The position numbers and the translations under genes are program-made. Below are positions 17,799-26,190 of a stretch of 64,000 nucleotides of DNA, piece after piece (position 1 is the stretch's first letter; each line of letters opens with the position of its first letter). The notes beneath the pieces were generated by a model, which was not told the DNA's origin, did not search any database, and saw only the letters and a program-made list of their open reading frames with translations. Source of the DNA: Pyxidicoccus fallax (lineage in GTDB: Bacteria > Myxococcota > Myxococcia > Myxococcales > Myxococcaceae); the NCBI RefSeq assembly GCF_012933655.1, contig NZ_JABBJJ010000025.1:1-64000 (forward strand). The letters run 5' to 3'.

Positions 17799-18992
17799 TC
17801 AGCCGGGAAGCAGCACCAGCCGGGCGATTTCCGGCGGAGCGCCCACGCGCATGGGCGGGCCCACGAAGCCGCAGCCCCGGCTGACGTAGAGCAGCGAGCC
17901 TTCCGTCTGGCTCAGCCCCGCGTTGCGGTCCCCCCAGATGAGGTCGCCGACAATCGTCCCGGGGAACATCTGCCCACCATGTGTGTGGCCGGACACCTGG
18001 AGCCCCACGCCGCGCCGGGCCACCTCGTCGAAGTTGGAGGGCTGGTGCGCCAGCAGCACCGAGGCGCGGTCGGGCCGCACGTCGCGCAGCGCCGCGTCCA
18101 AATCATAGCCGGGCTCGCCCAGCCGGTGCGCGCTCCAGTCGTCCACGCCCGCCAGGTCGAACGACGCCCCCCGGTCCCCAATGGACACCGAGCGGTTGCG
18201 CAGGACGTGGATGCCCAGGCGCTGGAGGAAGGCGACCCACGAATCCGCGTCCGAGTAATAGTCGTGGTTGCCGGTGACGAAGTACGTGCCGTGGCGCGCG
18301 CGCAGGCCGCCGAACCCGGCGACGAAGGGCCCCAGCGACTCCACCGAGCCGTCCACCAGATCACCGGTGATGGCGATGAGGTCCGGCTTCAGCGCGTTGG
18401 TGCGCGACACCAGCTCCTCCACGAAGCGGCGCTGCAGCACGCCGCCGATGTGGATGTCCGTGAGGTGCACCAGCGTGAAGCCCTCCAGCGCCTTCGGCAG
18501 CCGGGGCAGGCGCACGGGGATGTCTCGCACGTCGGGCGGGTGGAAGGCGCGCCAGCCGCCGTACGAGCTGACCGCCACGCCCGTCACGCCGGCCCCCAGG
18601 GCCAGCCCCCGGCCGAGGAACTCCCGGCGCTCCGGCGACGCGGGCGCGGAGGGCTGGACGGCGGCGGAGGCCCGGCGGCGCTCACGCCACCGCGCCACCG
18701 CGCGCAGCACGTCCGCCGCGAGCGTGAAGGCGAGCAGGTAGAGGATGAGCCCCATCCACGCCAGGAAGACGATGCCCACGACACGGGACGCCTCCGAGGG
18801 CAGCACGGCGCCGAAGGCCCGCGCGCCGAGCGCCCCCGCGAAGCCCATGGCGAACACGCCCTGCGCCACCAGGCGTGGCGCCCGGCGCGGCGTCAAATCC
18901 CGGACGAGCCGGCGATAGAGATACACATGCCCGGCGGCCAGCAGCAGCAGCGTCGGGACGAAGAACAGGAGGAGGCTGACCCAGCGTGGCAT
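17799..18992 (-). CDS. Membrane-anchored metallophosphoesterase (YkuE-like)
   Basis: A 397-residue protein with three to four N-terminal membrane helices (LLLFFVPTLLLLAAGHVYL and VGIVFLAWMGLILYLLAF) and an RREFLGRG twin-Arg-like stretch near 127. The C-terminal domain has the dinuclear-metal motifs LTDIHIG, ITGDLVD, VTGNHDYY and SGHTHGGQ. Such proteins cleave phosphodiesters, in some cases lipid-linked such as UDP-diacylglucosamine. The ATG at 18992 has GGAGTCCGCG upstream and starts right before the first helix. Monocistronic. Confidence 0.87.
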   Translation of the reverse strand: MPRWVSLLLFFVPTLLLLAAGHVYLYRRLVRDLTPRRAPRLVAQGVFAMGFAGALGARAFGAVLPSEASRVVGIVFLAWMGLILYLLAFTLAADVLRAVARWRERRRASAAVQPSAPASPERREFLGRGLALGAGVTGVAVSSYGGWRAFHPPDVRDIPVRLPRLPKALEGFTLVHLTDIHIGGVLQRRFVEELVSRTNALKPDLIAITGDLVDGSVESLGPFVAGFGGLRARHGTYFVTGNHDYYSDADSWVAFLQRLGIHVLRNRSVSIGDRGASFDLAGVDDWSAHRLGEPGYDLDAALRDVRPDRASVLLAHQPSNFDEVARRGVGLQVSGHTHGGQMFPGTIVGDLIWGDRNAGLSQTEGSLLYVSRGCGFVGPPMRVGAPPEIARLVLLPG

Positions 18993-19150
18993 CGCGGACT
19001 CCTGAATAACGGAAGCCCGTCCGCCGCGCCCCTGTATTCCAGGGTGGCAGCCAGGGCCCGGCTGCATGTCCCCTTTCACGTGGTGCCGGGGCAGGGCAGG
19101 CTTCATCCTTCCGCGCGGTCGACTTCCGGCCGCTCGTTCCCGAGGACTTC

Positions 19151-19660
19151 ATGCTTCGCTCCCTGCTGCTTGGCACGCTCATCGTCCCGTTGCTCGTCGC
19201 GTGTGGTGACGACTCCAAGGGGAATCCGGAGAACGGCGACCCCACGAAGGTGACGTACGCGGACTCGCTGAACGTGAACCTGGCCGACATGGAGGTCACC
19301 GCGCGCGGCGTCTATTACGACGACCTGCCGGTGGGGACCGGGGCGGAGGCCACGCGCTTCAGGCGGGTGCGGGTGCACTACACGGGCTACCTCCCCAATG
19401 GGACGCGGTTCGACTCCAGCGAGGGCGGCCCGCCCATCGCCTTCACCCTCGGGTCGGGCGAGGTCATCGACGGCTGGGACGAGGGCCTCCTCGGCAAGCA
19501 GAACCCCGACGACCCGAACGACACGGACGGCATCAAGGTGGGAGGCAGGCGCAGGCTCATCATCCCCGCGTCGCTCGCGTATGGCGAGGACGGTGTCTCC
19601 GGCGTCATTCCTCCGTACTCGGTGCTCATCTTCGACACGGAGCTGATGTCGGTGGACTGA
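19151..19660 (+). CDS. FKBP-type peptidyl-prolyl isomerase lipoprotein
   Basis: A 169-residue lipoprotein (lipobox LLVAC). After a short linker, the FKBP domain starts DLPVGTGAEATRFRRVRVHYTGYL, shows GTRFDSS, the active-site FTLGSGEVIDGWDEGL, and the C-terminal RRLIIPASLAYGEDGV and PPYSVLIFDTEL. One insertion (KQNPDDPNDTDGIKV) lengthens a surface loop. It should act as a proline isomerase and chaperone at the outer membrane or in the periplasm. Confidence 0.93.
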   Translation: MLRSLLLGTLIVPLLVACGDDSKGNPENGDPTKVTYADSLNVNLADMEVTARGVYYDDLPVGTGAEATRFRRVRVHYTGYLPNGTRFDSSEGGPPIAFTLGSGEVIDGWDEGLLGKQNPDDPNDTDGIKVGGRRRLIIPASLAYGEDGVSGVIPPYSVLIFDTELMSVD

Positions 19661-19839
19661 GCGCGCCGGGGCGAGGGAGGGGGCGGGCGTCCACGCGCCG
19701 ACACCTTCGCCCGGGCTCCGGTTCGCGCGGCGATTCATGGTGGTATAGCGACGCCCTGTCTTCCGGGGCGACGGAGACCGGGCACGTGCCGGTCCCCGTG
19801 GCGGTGGTCCAAACAACCCGGAATCGGGGGGGACACGAA

Positions 19840-21036
19840 ATGGCACGGCCCGAGGCGGAGATGCTCAAGGATGGCGGCGCACACCCGGTGGGGGAGGGCG
19901 CGTTCCAGGCACTGCAGGCGCTGATGATGCTCGCGGAGCCGGACCGGGCGGCGCAGCTCTACGAGGAGCTGGGCGCGGCGCAGCGCGAGCGGCTCCTGAA
20001 GGAGGCGGCGCAGGCCCCCAAGGAGGAGCGCCAGCGGCTGGCGGAGGTGATGCGGCAGGCGCGTGACTTCTCGGGCGCCGCGCGGATGCTCGACGGCTGC
20101 GGCGCGGAGGCGCTGGTGGCCGAGCTGTACGTGCAGGGCGGGCAGTACGTGGACGCGGCCGAGGCGTACCTGCGCGCCGGACAGGTGGAGCGCGCCGCCG
20201 CGGCCTTCGAGCGCGGGGGAGCGCTGGAGCGCGCGCTGGAGGCGTATCGCGGCCTGGGCGCGCGCGAGCAGATGGCGCAGTGCCTCGTGCGGCTGGGCCG
20301 CCCCTATGAGGCCGCGCTCCTCTACCGCGAGCTGGGTCAGGCGCACGCGGAGGTGGAGGCCCTGGGCAGCGTGCCCGCGGGCGACCCGCGGCACCTCGAG
20401 TCCGTGCTGCGCATGTGCACGCTGCTGGACGGCGCGGGCTTCACGCGGCGGGCGCTGGCGCTGCTGGCGGACACGATGCGCGGCTCGGAGGCGGCGCGCG
20501 CGGACCCGGCGCTGGCCGCGGAGAAGGCCCGGCTGTTGCGCCGCATGGGCATGGACGCGGAAGCAGAAGCCGTCATCGCCCGGCTGCCCGCGAGCGCGTC
20601 CGCGCCGGAGGCCAACGGGTACGGCTATCTCAAGGCCATCCCCATCTTCGGCGAGCTGTCGCTGGAGGACATGAAGGACCTCTACCGCGTGGCCCGCCAG
20701 GTCCTCATCCCCGCGGGCGCCGTGCTGCTGGAGAAGGGCTCGCAGGGCGTGGGCCTGTTCGTGTTGTTGGAGGGCACGGTCGAGGTCTTCAGCGGCTCGG
20801 AGCCGGAGGCCCGGCGCCTCAACACGCTGGGGCCCGGCGCGTACCTCGGGGAAATCTCCCTCGTGCAGGACGCGCCCGTGTCCGCGCAGGTGAAGGCCCG
20901 CACCGCGGTGCGGGCGCTGCGCATCACCCGCGCCGGCTTCCAGCACTACCTCGACACCCACGAGGCCGCCGCGCTGCGCATCTTCCGCCTCTTCACGCAG
21001 AACCTCGCCGCGCGCGTGCGTGCGCTGAGCGTGTGA
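19840..21036 (+). CDS. TPR protein with C-terminal cyclic-nucleotide-binding domain
   Basis: A 398-residue cytosolic protein. Residues 20-250 are TPR-like helical pairs (AAELYVQGGQYVDAAEAYLRAGQ type) and residues 270-390 form a cNMP-binding fold: FGELSLEDMKDLYRVARQVLIPAG, KGSQGVGLFVLLEGTVEV, GPGAYLGEISLVQDAPVSA with the phosphate-binding cassette, and RITRAGFQHYL. There is no DNA-binding domain, so it is a cAMP or c-di-GMP responsive scaffold rather than a CRP factor. The cassette lacks the usual R-(S/T)-A triplet (here APVSA), so ligand binding is uncertain. The start follows a G-rich ribosome site. Confidence 0.8.
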   Translation: MARPEAEMLKDGGAHPVGEGAFQALQALMMLAEPDRAAQLYEELGAAQRERLLKEAAQAPKEERQRLAEVMRQARDFSGAARMLDGCGAEALVAELYVQGGQYVDAAEAYLRAGQVERAAAAFERGGALERALEAYRGLGAREQMAQCLVRLGRPYEAALLYRELGQAHAEVEALGSVPAGDPRHLESVLRMCTLLDGAGFTRRALALLADTMRGSEAARADPALAAEKARLLRRMGMDAEAEAVIARLPASASAPEANGYGYLKAIPIFGELSLEDMKDLYRVARQVLIPAGAVLLEKGSQGVGLFVLLEGTVEVFSGSEPEARRLNTLGPGAYLGEISLVQDAPVSAQVKARTAVRALRITRAGFQHYLDTHEAAALRIFRLFTQNLAARVRALSV

Positions 21037-21050
21037 CACGGTTGCGATAA

Positions 21051-21077
21051 CGGGCACCCCGGGTCGAGGGGTGCCCG
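21051..21077 (+). terminator. Terminator hairpin
   Basis: CGGGCACCCC (21051-21060) pairs perfectly with GGGGTGCCCG (21068-21077) across a 7-base loop, 14 bases after the stop at 21036. There is no T tract, so termination may need a factor. Confidence 0.6.
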
Positions 21078-21079
21078 GG

Positions 21080-21109
21080 TTGACAACGTGAGGTAACTGC
21101 TTTACCTCA
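21080..21109 (+). promoter_or_regulatory. Promoter with overlapping operator for the EF-G gene
   Basis: TTGACA at 21080-21085 is a perfect -35 box. A 17-base spacer leads to TACCTC, a weak -10. Within it TGAGGTAA (21089-21096) and TTACCTCA (21102-21109) form a perfect inverted repeat with a 5-base centre. A repressor there would block polymerase. The start of elongation factor G is 357 bases further, giving a long leader. Confidence 0.5.
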
Positions 21110-21219
21110 TGTTCATCATGAGGCCCGTTTCCAACATCGCCCTGCTGATTGCGCGCACGTTCGCGCCGGCGGCGGACGTGTGCCTCGCCCCCCGTCACGA
21201 GGTTCTGCTCGACATTTGA
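21109..21219 (+). CDS. Possible 36-codon leader peptide
   Basis: An ATG at the end of the operator opens a 36-codon frame ending TGA at 21217, with mostly GC-ending codons (SNIALLIARTFAPAADVCL). There is no clear ribosome site. It lies in the 5' leader of elongation factor G and could be a regulatory upstream frame, or chance. The rest of 21220-21465 shows no gene. Confidence 0.2.
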   Translation: MFIMRPVSNIALLIARTFAPAADVCLAPRHEVLLDI

Positions 21220-21465
21220 GCTGGCGGACCGGTGTCCTCCGGCGCGCGGGTTGGCTGGTTCCCCGTGTGTCGTGAGTCCCGGCTCCGCCTCGGCTCTCGC
21301 GGTGCCCTCGTGTGTCCTCACGCGTCCCTGAGCGGGCCCTTCGTGCCCCTCCGGCGTGTCGCGCGTGCGTGCACCTGAGCGCGCTCCCGCCCTTCGTGCA
21401 TCTCGAAACCAGTGTGCCTTTTTCCACCCGCGGGCCTCGCTGCCCGACGGGAACGGGAGTCCTTT

Positions 21466-23571
21466 ATGTCCCGCAGCACTCGCATCGAGCGGTACCGCAA
21501 CATCGGCATCATGGCCCACATCGACGCGGGCAAGACGACGCTCACCGAGCGCGTCCTGTTCTTCACCGGTCGCATCCACGCCACGGGCGAGGTGCACGAC
21601 GGCACCACGGAGCTGGACTGGCTGCCGCAGGAGAAGAAGCGCGGCATCACCATCACCTCCGCGGCCACCACCGCCTTCTGGACGCCCACGCACGGACGCG
21701 CGGCGGGCACGCCCCACCGCGTCAACATCCTGGACACGCCGGGACACGTGGACTTCACCATCGAGGTGGAGCGCTCGCTGCGCGTGCTGGACGGCGCGGT
21801 GGCCGTGTTCGACGCCAGCCAGGGCGTGGAGCCCCAGTCGGAGGCCGTGTGGCGGCAGGCGGACCGGTACGGTGTGCCGCGCATCGCCTTCCTCAACAAG
21901 ATGGACAAGGTGGGCGCGGACTTCGACATGAGCGTGACGTCCATCGAGGAGCGGCTCGGCGCGCGTCCCGTGGCGGTGCAGCTGCCGCTGGGCGAGGGCC
22001 CGGAGTTCCGCGGCCTCGTGGACCTGGTGCGCATGCGCGCCGTCCTCTTCGAGGGAGAGGAGGGCCGCTACCTGGATGACCAGCCCGTGCCCCCCGAGGC
22101 GCGGGAGCAGGCGGAGCTGTACCGCCAGCGCCTCATCGAGGCGGCGGCGGACGTGGACGCGGGAGTGCTGGAGAAGTTCGTGGAGGGACGGCTGGACGAA
22201 GTCACCGCGGAGGACCTGGAGCGCGCGCTGCGCGCGGGCACCCTCTCGCGGACCCTGGTGCCGGTGCTGTGCGGGTCGGCCTTCAAGAAGAAGGGAGTGC
22301 AGATGTTGCTGGACGCCATCGTCAACTACCTGCCCGCGCCGTCGGACCTGCCCTCCGTGGAGGGCTGTGTTCCGGGCAAGGAGGAGCGTGTGTCGCGTCC
22401 GGCGTCGGACGCGGGACCGCCGGCCGCCCTGGCCTTCAAGCTCATGAACGACAAGGCCGTGGGGAGCATCGTCTTCCTGCGCGTCTACTCGGGCACGCTG
22501 CGCGCGGGCACCGTCCTGCTCAACCCGGTGACGGGGAAGCGTGAGCGGGTGGGGCGCCTGATGTTCATGCACGCCAACCGCCGCGAGGAGGTGGCGGAGG
22601 TGTACGCGGGAGACATCTGCGCGGCGCTCGGCCTGAAGGGCGTGCGCACGGGCGACACGCTGTCCGACCCGGAGGCCCCGGTGGTGCTGGAGTCGCTGGG
22701 AGTCATGGAGCCCGTGGTGCAGCTCGCCGTGGAGGCGCGCTCGCCCGCGGAGCTGACGAAGTTGGAGGAAGGCCTGCACCGGCTGGCGGCGGAGGACCCG
22801 TCGCTTCGGGTGGGCGTGGACCCGGAGAGCGGCCAGGTGCTGCTGTCCGGCATGGGTGAGCTGCACCTGGAGGTGGTCGTGGACCGGTTGCTGACGGAGT
22901 ACGGCGTGGAGGCGCGCGTGGGACAGCCGAAGGTGGCGTACCGCGACACGCTCCGGCGCAAGGTGCGCCAGGAGTACCGCCACGTCCGCCAGACGGGAGG
23001 GCCCGGACAGTACGCGCACGTGGTGCTGGACGTGGGGCCGGCGCCGCGCGGTGCGGGGCTCGTCTTCGTGGACGACACCCGCGGCGGCAGCATTCCCAAG
23101 GAGCTGGTCCCCGCCATCCAGAAGGGCGTGGCCGGCGCCATGGACCGCGGCGTGCGCGATGGCATCCCCCTGGTGGACGTGGAGGTGAGGTTGGTGGATG
23201 GCGGCACGCACGTGAAGGACTCCACGCCGCAGGCGTTCTCCATGGCGGGCTCGCTGGCGCTACAGGAGGCGGTGAAGCGCGCGGGGCTGCTGGCGCTGGA
23301 GCCGGTGATGGAGGTGGAGGTCACCACGCCCGAGGAGTACCTGGGTGACGTGCTGGGGGACCTGGCCGCGCGGCGCGGCCGGGTGCAGGGGATGGAGGCG
23401 CGGGGGCCGGCGCGGGTGGTGTCCGCGCGGGTGCCCATGGCCAGCCTCTTCGGCTACGTGACGGGCCTGCGCGGCCGCACGCAGGGACGGGCCCAGGCCA
23501 GCATGCGCCTGGGCGCGTACGAGCCGGTGCCGGAGGCGCTCCAGTCGCTCCCGGCCGAGGCGCGGGCGTGA
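21466..23571 (+). CDS. fusA: Elongation factor G (stand-alone copy)
   Basis: A 701-residue translational GTPase of full EF-G length. G1 is [10 protein letters not shown], the switch motif [12 protein letters not shown]3 DTPGHVDF, G4 NKMD and G5 [10 protein letters not shown]. Domains II to V follow ([53 protein letters not shown]). The ATG at 21466 follows GGGAG. It is not in an str operon with rpsL, rpsG and tuf, so it is probably a second fusA; which copy elongates, recycles ribosomes or confers fusidic acid tolerance cannot be told here. A promoter with an operator-like repeat lies 357 bases upstream. Confidence 0.93.
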   Translation: MSRSTRIERYRNIGIMAHIDAGKTTLTERVLFFTGRIHATGEVHDGTTELDWLPQEKKRGITITSAATTAFWTPTHGRAAGTPHRVNILDTPGHVDFTIEVERSLRVLDGAVAVFDASQGVEPQSEAVWRQADRYGVPRIAFLNKMDKVGADFDMSVTSIEERLGARPVAVQLPLGEGPEFRGLVDLVRMRAVLFEGEEGRYLDDQPVPPEAREQAELYRQRLIEAAADVDAGVLEKFVEGRLDEVTAEDLERALRAGTLSRTLVPVLCGSAFKKKGVQMLLDAIVNYLPAPSDLPSVEGCVPGKEERVSRPASDAGPPAALAFKLMNDKAVGSIVFLRVYSGTLRAGTVLLNPVTGKRERVGRLMFMHANRREEVAEVYAGDICAALGLKGVRTGDTLSDPEAPVVLESLGVMEPVVQLAVEARSPAELTKLEEGLHRLAAEDPSLRVGVDPESGQVLLSGMGELHLEVVVDRLLTEYGVEARVGQPKVAYRDTLRRKVRQEYRHVRQTGGPGQYAHVVLDVGPAPRGAGLVFVDDTRGGSIPKELVPAIQKGVAGAMDRGVRDGIPLVDVEVRLVDGGTHVKDSTPQAFSMAGSLALQEAVKRAGLLALEPVMEVEVTTPEEYLGDVLGDLAARRGRVQGMEARGPARVVSARVPMASLFGYVTGLRGRTQGRAQASMRLGAYEPVPEALQSLPAEARA

Positions 23572-23585
23572 CGTCGTGAGGTGAG

Positions 23586-23615
23586 GGCCCCGGGGCGGAG
23601 CATCGCTCCGGGGCC
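23586..23615 (+). terminator. Terminator hairpin after EF-G
   Basis: GGCCCC at 23586-23591 and GGAGC at 23597-23601 pair with GCTCCGGGGCC at 23605-23615, leaving a 5-base bulge. It begins 14 bases after the EF-G stop. Confidence 0.45.
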
Positions 23616-23775
23616 TGCGTCACCGGAAACCCGTGTCGCGTAAGGGAAATCGCATTTTGCCTGGAGATGATGTTGCGAGAAGCCTGCTCGGTCGCTAGAC
23701 GAGCGGGCAGGCTCCCGGCTCGAGGGCGCCGAGTGCCCGCAGCCACGTACCCACGACCCTCTTCCAGGCACATCA

Positions 23776-24603
23776 ATGTTCCCCCACCATCGTCCTCTCG
23801 CGCGTGGCCTCCGCCCCGCGCTGCTGCTGTCCCTCGTGTGCACCGCGACCGCGTCCGCCGACGAGGCGCGTCCCCAGGCCCCGCAGCCCGCGGTCTTCAG
23901 CGCCGCCGAGGTGTACTGGGGCTACTCCGACGCCGTCGGCCCGGGCCACTGGGGAGACCTTCCGGGCGCCACCACCTGCGCGACGGGCCAGGAGGAGACG
24001 CCCATCGCCCTGGAGACGGCGAGCGCCACGCCCGACACGCAGCCGGCTCCCGTCTTCAACTACCGCCCCACGCGCGTGCGCATGGTCAACACCGGCCACA
24101 CCGTGGAGTTCCAGTACGACCCGGGCAGCTCCCTGCGCGTGAACGGCCGGGAGTACACGCTGGCGCAATTCCACTTCCACACCCCCAGCGAGCACACCGA
24201 GGACGGCAAGCGCTTCCCGCTGGAGATGCACCTGGTCCACAAGGACCCGAGCGGTGCCATCGCGGTGGTGGGCGTCTTCATCAAGCAGGGCGAGCACAAC
24301 CGCACGCTGAGCAAGGCCTTCAGCCACCTGCCCTGGGAGGAGGGTGACCACAGCGAGCCCGCCGGGGCCACGCTCAACGCGTCCTCGCTGCTGCCGAAGG
24401 AGCGGACGTACTTCACGTACCACGGCTCGCTCACCACGCCGCCCTGCACCGAGGGCGTTGAGTGGTTCGTGATGACGCGCCCCATCGAGATGGCCGACGC
24501 GCAGATTGCCGCCTTCCAGCGCCTGCCGCACCTCAACCCCAGCAACCGGCCGCTCCAGCGCATCAACGGCCGCACCGTCTATCTTCACACCAGCGCGCGT
24601 TGA
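23776..24603 (+). CDS. Alpha-class carbonic anhydrase, exported
   Basis: A 275-residue periplasmic enzyme that hydrates CO2. A signal peptide ends near TASADE. The mature domain opens VYWGYSDAVGPGHWGDL. The zinc ligands are His133 and His135 in QFHFHTPSEH and His152 in LEMHLVHKD. YHGSLTTPPCTEGVEW is the hallmark substrate pocket, and Cys68 with the Cys of PPCTE should form the usual disulfide. It is followed 7 bases later by glutathione peroxidase, so the two are co-transcribed, ending at the terminator at 25172. Confidence 0.94.
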   Translation: MFPHHRPLARGLRPALLLSLVCTATASADEARPQAPQPAVFSAAEVYWGYSDAVGPGHWGDLPGATTCATGQEETPIALETASATPDTQPAPVFNYRPTRVRMVNTGHTVEFQYDPGSSLRVNGREYTLAQFHFHTPSEHTEDGKRFPLEMHLVHKDPSGAIAVVGVFIKQGEHNRTLSKAFSHLPWEEGDHSEPAGATLNASSLLPKERTYFTYHGSLTTPPCTEGVEWFVMTRPIEMADAQIAAFQRLPHLNPSNRPLQRINGRTVYLHTSAR

Positions 24604-24610
24604 TTCCGTC

Positions 24611-25162
24611 ATGACCCAGACCATCCACGACATTCCGGTGAAGGCCATTGACGGTGCCCAGCTCACGCTGGACCGGTTCAAGGGCAAGGTGCTGCTGGTG
24701 GTGAACGTGGCCTCGAAGTGCGGCCTCACGCCGCAGTACGAGGGCCTGGAGAAGCTCTACGAGGACCGGCGCGCGAAGGGCCTCGAGGTGCTGGGCTTCC
24801 CGGCCAACGACTTCATGGGCCAGGAGCCGGGCACGGACGCGGAGATTCAAGAGTTCTGCCAGGTGAAGTACGACGTGAAGTTCCCGCTGTTCTCCAAGAT
24901 CTCCGTGGTCGGCGCGCAGCAGCATCCGCTCTACCAGCGGCTGACGTCCCTGCAGCCGAAGGCCACGGGAGACGGCCCGTTCCGCGAGCGGCTCGCGGGC
25001 TACGGCCTGAAGCCGAACGCGGCGCCGGACGTGCTCTGGAACTTCGAGAAGTTCCTCGTCGGCCGCGACGGGCGCGTGGTGGCGCGGTTCGCTCCCGACA
25101 TCACCGCGGATGACCCGCGCCTCGTGCAGGCCATCGACGCGGAGCTGGCGAAGACCGCCTGA
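24611..25162 (+). CDS. Glutathione peroxidase family thiol peroxidase
   Basis: A 183-residue thioredoxin-fold peroxidase. The peroxidatic Cys37 sits in VASKCGLTPQY. GFPANDFMGQEPG is the second signature, with Asp where the classical Gln of NQF stands, a variant common in bacterial members. FCQVKYDVKFPLFSK carries a probable resolving Cys, and VLWNFEKFLV holds the active-site Trp and Asn. Most such bacterial enzymes use thioredoxin. No signal peptide. It is translated 7 bases after the carbonic anhydrase stop. Confidence 0.92.
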   Translation: MTQTIHDIPVKAIDGAQLTLDRFKGKVLLVVNVASKCGLTPQYEGLEKLYEDRRAKGLEVLGFPANDFMGQEPGTDAEIQEFCQVKYDVKFPLFSKISVVGAQQHPLYQRLTSLQPKATGDGPFRERLAGYGLKPNAAPDVLWNFEKFLVGRDGRVVARFAPDITADDPRLVQAIDAELAKTA

Positions 25163-25171
25163 GCGTTGTCT

Positions 25172-25202
25172 GCCCCGGAGGCGTGAGTGCCGCCTCCGGG
25201 GC
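25172..25202. terminator. Strong bidirectional terminator
   Basis: GCCCCGGAGGCG (25172-25183) and CGCCTCCGGGGC (25191-25202) form a perfect 12-bp stem with a 7-base loop, followed on the plus strand by TGTTTCTT. It lies between the convergent stops of the peroxidase and the spermidine-synthase-like gene. Confidence 0.85.
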
Positions 25203-25209
25203 TGTTTCT

Positions 25210-25986
25210 TCAGCGAAGCTCCGCGTCCGTCAGCACATGCCCGTGGTTCAGTCGCCGGGGCACGGGCCGGTGGCCTTTCGCCACCATGTCGGCCAGGTCG
25301 AACGGGAAGCCCCGCTCGCGCTGGACCTGCTCGGCGCTGGCGACGAGTGACTCGCGCGAGTGCGGCGCCGCCTCCGCCAGCCCCACCAGGATGCGGTTGG
25401 AGGTGCCCGCCACGTCGAAGCGGTGGAGCTGGCGGAAGCCCACCTGCCACGTGCGCAGCATGGAGTCGAACAGTGGGTTGGAGTCCGACTCCCAGACGTT
25501 GCCCACCACGGCGCCGAACGGCGCCAGCCGTGCCCGCGCCGCCCCGAGGAACTCCCGCGTCGCCAGGTGCGCGGGGATGCTGTCCGGTCCGTAGGCGTCC
25601 AGGAAGATGAGTGAGTAGGGCGGGCCGGAGGCCTCGATGAAGCTCCGGCCATCGGCCAGGTGCACGCGGAGGAAGTCGTCCTCCTCGAAGCCGCAGTAGA
25701 GCTTCGCCGCCTCCACCACGTCTGGCTCCACCTCCACCGCGTCGATGGGCACATCGGGGAGCATGGCGCGCAGGAACATGGGCACGGCGCCGCCGCCCAG
25801 GCCCACCACCAGGATGCGCGAGGGCGCGGGCATGAAGGCCAGCCCCACCATGGACATCCGCGTGTACTGCGCCTCGAGCCGCAGCGGCTCGCCGGGCCAC
25901 ACGACGCTCTGCCGCGCGCCCCCCTCCTCGAAGCGCAGGGTGCGCAGGCCCTGCGGATCCTCCGTGACGACGACGCGGCGACTCAC
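25210..25986 (-). CDS. Spermidine synthase-like protein
   Basis: A 258-residue Rossmann-fold enzyme of the polyamine synthase group. VVGLGGGAVPMFL is the nucleotide (decarboxylated SAM) loop, DAVEVEPDVVEAA ends strand 2 with the acidic residue, ADGRSFI follows, and FLDAYGPDSIPAHLATREFL matches the catalytic DxxDPxGP region but with DAYGPD, so the usual second Asp-Pro is altered. It may be a polyamine synthase or a related methyltransferase. The GTG at 25986 has AGGAG 6 bases upstream. It is divergent from the GH5-like gene. Confidence 0.8.
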   Translation of the reverse strand: MSRRVVVTEDPQGLRTLRFEEGGARQSVVWPGEPLRLEAQYTRMSMVGLAFMPAPSRILVVGLGGGAVPMFLRAMLPDVPIDAVEVEPDVVEAAKLYCGFEEDDFLRVHLADGRSFIEASGPPYSLIFLDAYGPDSIPAHLATREFLGAARARLAPFGAVVGNVWESDSNPLFDSMLRTWQVGFRQLHRFDVAGTSNRILVGLAEAAPHSRESLVASAEQVQRERGFPFDLADMVAKGHRPVPRRLNHGHVLTDAELR

Positions 25987-26032
25987 GGTCCGCTCCTAAC
26001 ACGAGGACGGCGCCTCGCACCCACTCCGGCAC

Positions 26033-26063
26033 CTGTCCTGTCGAGTGAACAGGTCCTGTCCTC
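26033..26063. promoter_or_regulatory. Shared glycanase upstream element, copy 1
   Basis: A 31-base element beginning CTGTCCTGTCGAGTGAACAG that matches 29731-29761 at 30 of 31 positions. It contains CCTGT and ACAGG separated by 7 bases, and then the palindrome ACAGGTCCTGT. It lies 127 bases before the ATG of the GH5-like gene and 46 bases from the divergent GTG at 25986. Confidence 0.7.
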
Positions 26064-26190
26064 CCGACCGGTCACCCGCGTGTCCTGAATGACGCAAGTC
26101 CCTGGATTCCCGGCGGGGCGGGAGGTGGCCCCGGGCTTGCTCAGGAAGGGCGCGGGGCCGCGAGGCCCCATCACCCCGCAAGAGAGCACC

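Noticed and set aside
19771-19794. Operator before the TPR-cNMP gene (GACCG-GGCACGTGCC-GGTC)
   Set aside because: The dyad is off by one base from perfect and such GC palindromes are expected by chance here.
19735-23211. 1158-codon open frame opposite the TPR-cNMP and EF-G genes
   Set aside because: It spans two genes and their intergenic promoter on the other strand, with shadow composition only.
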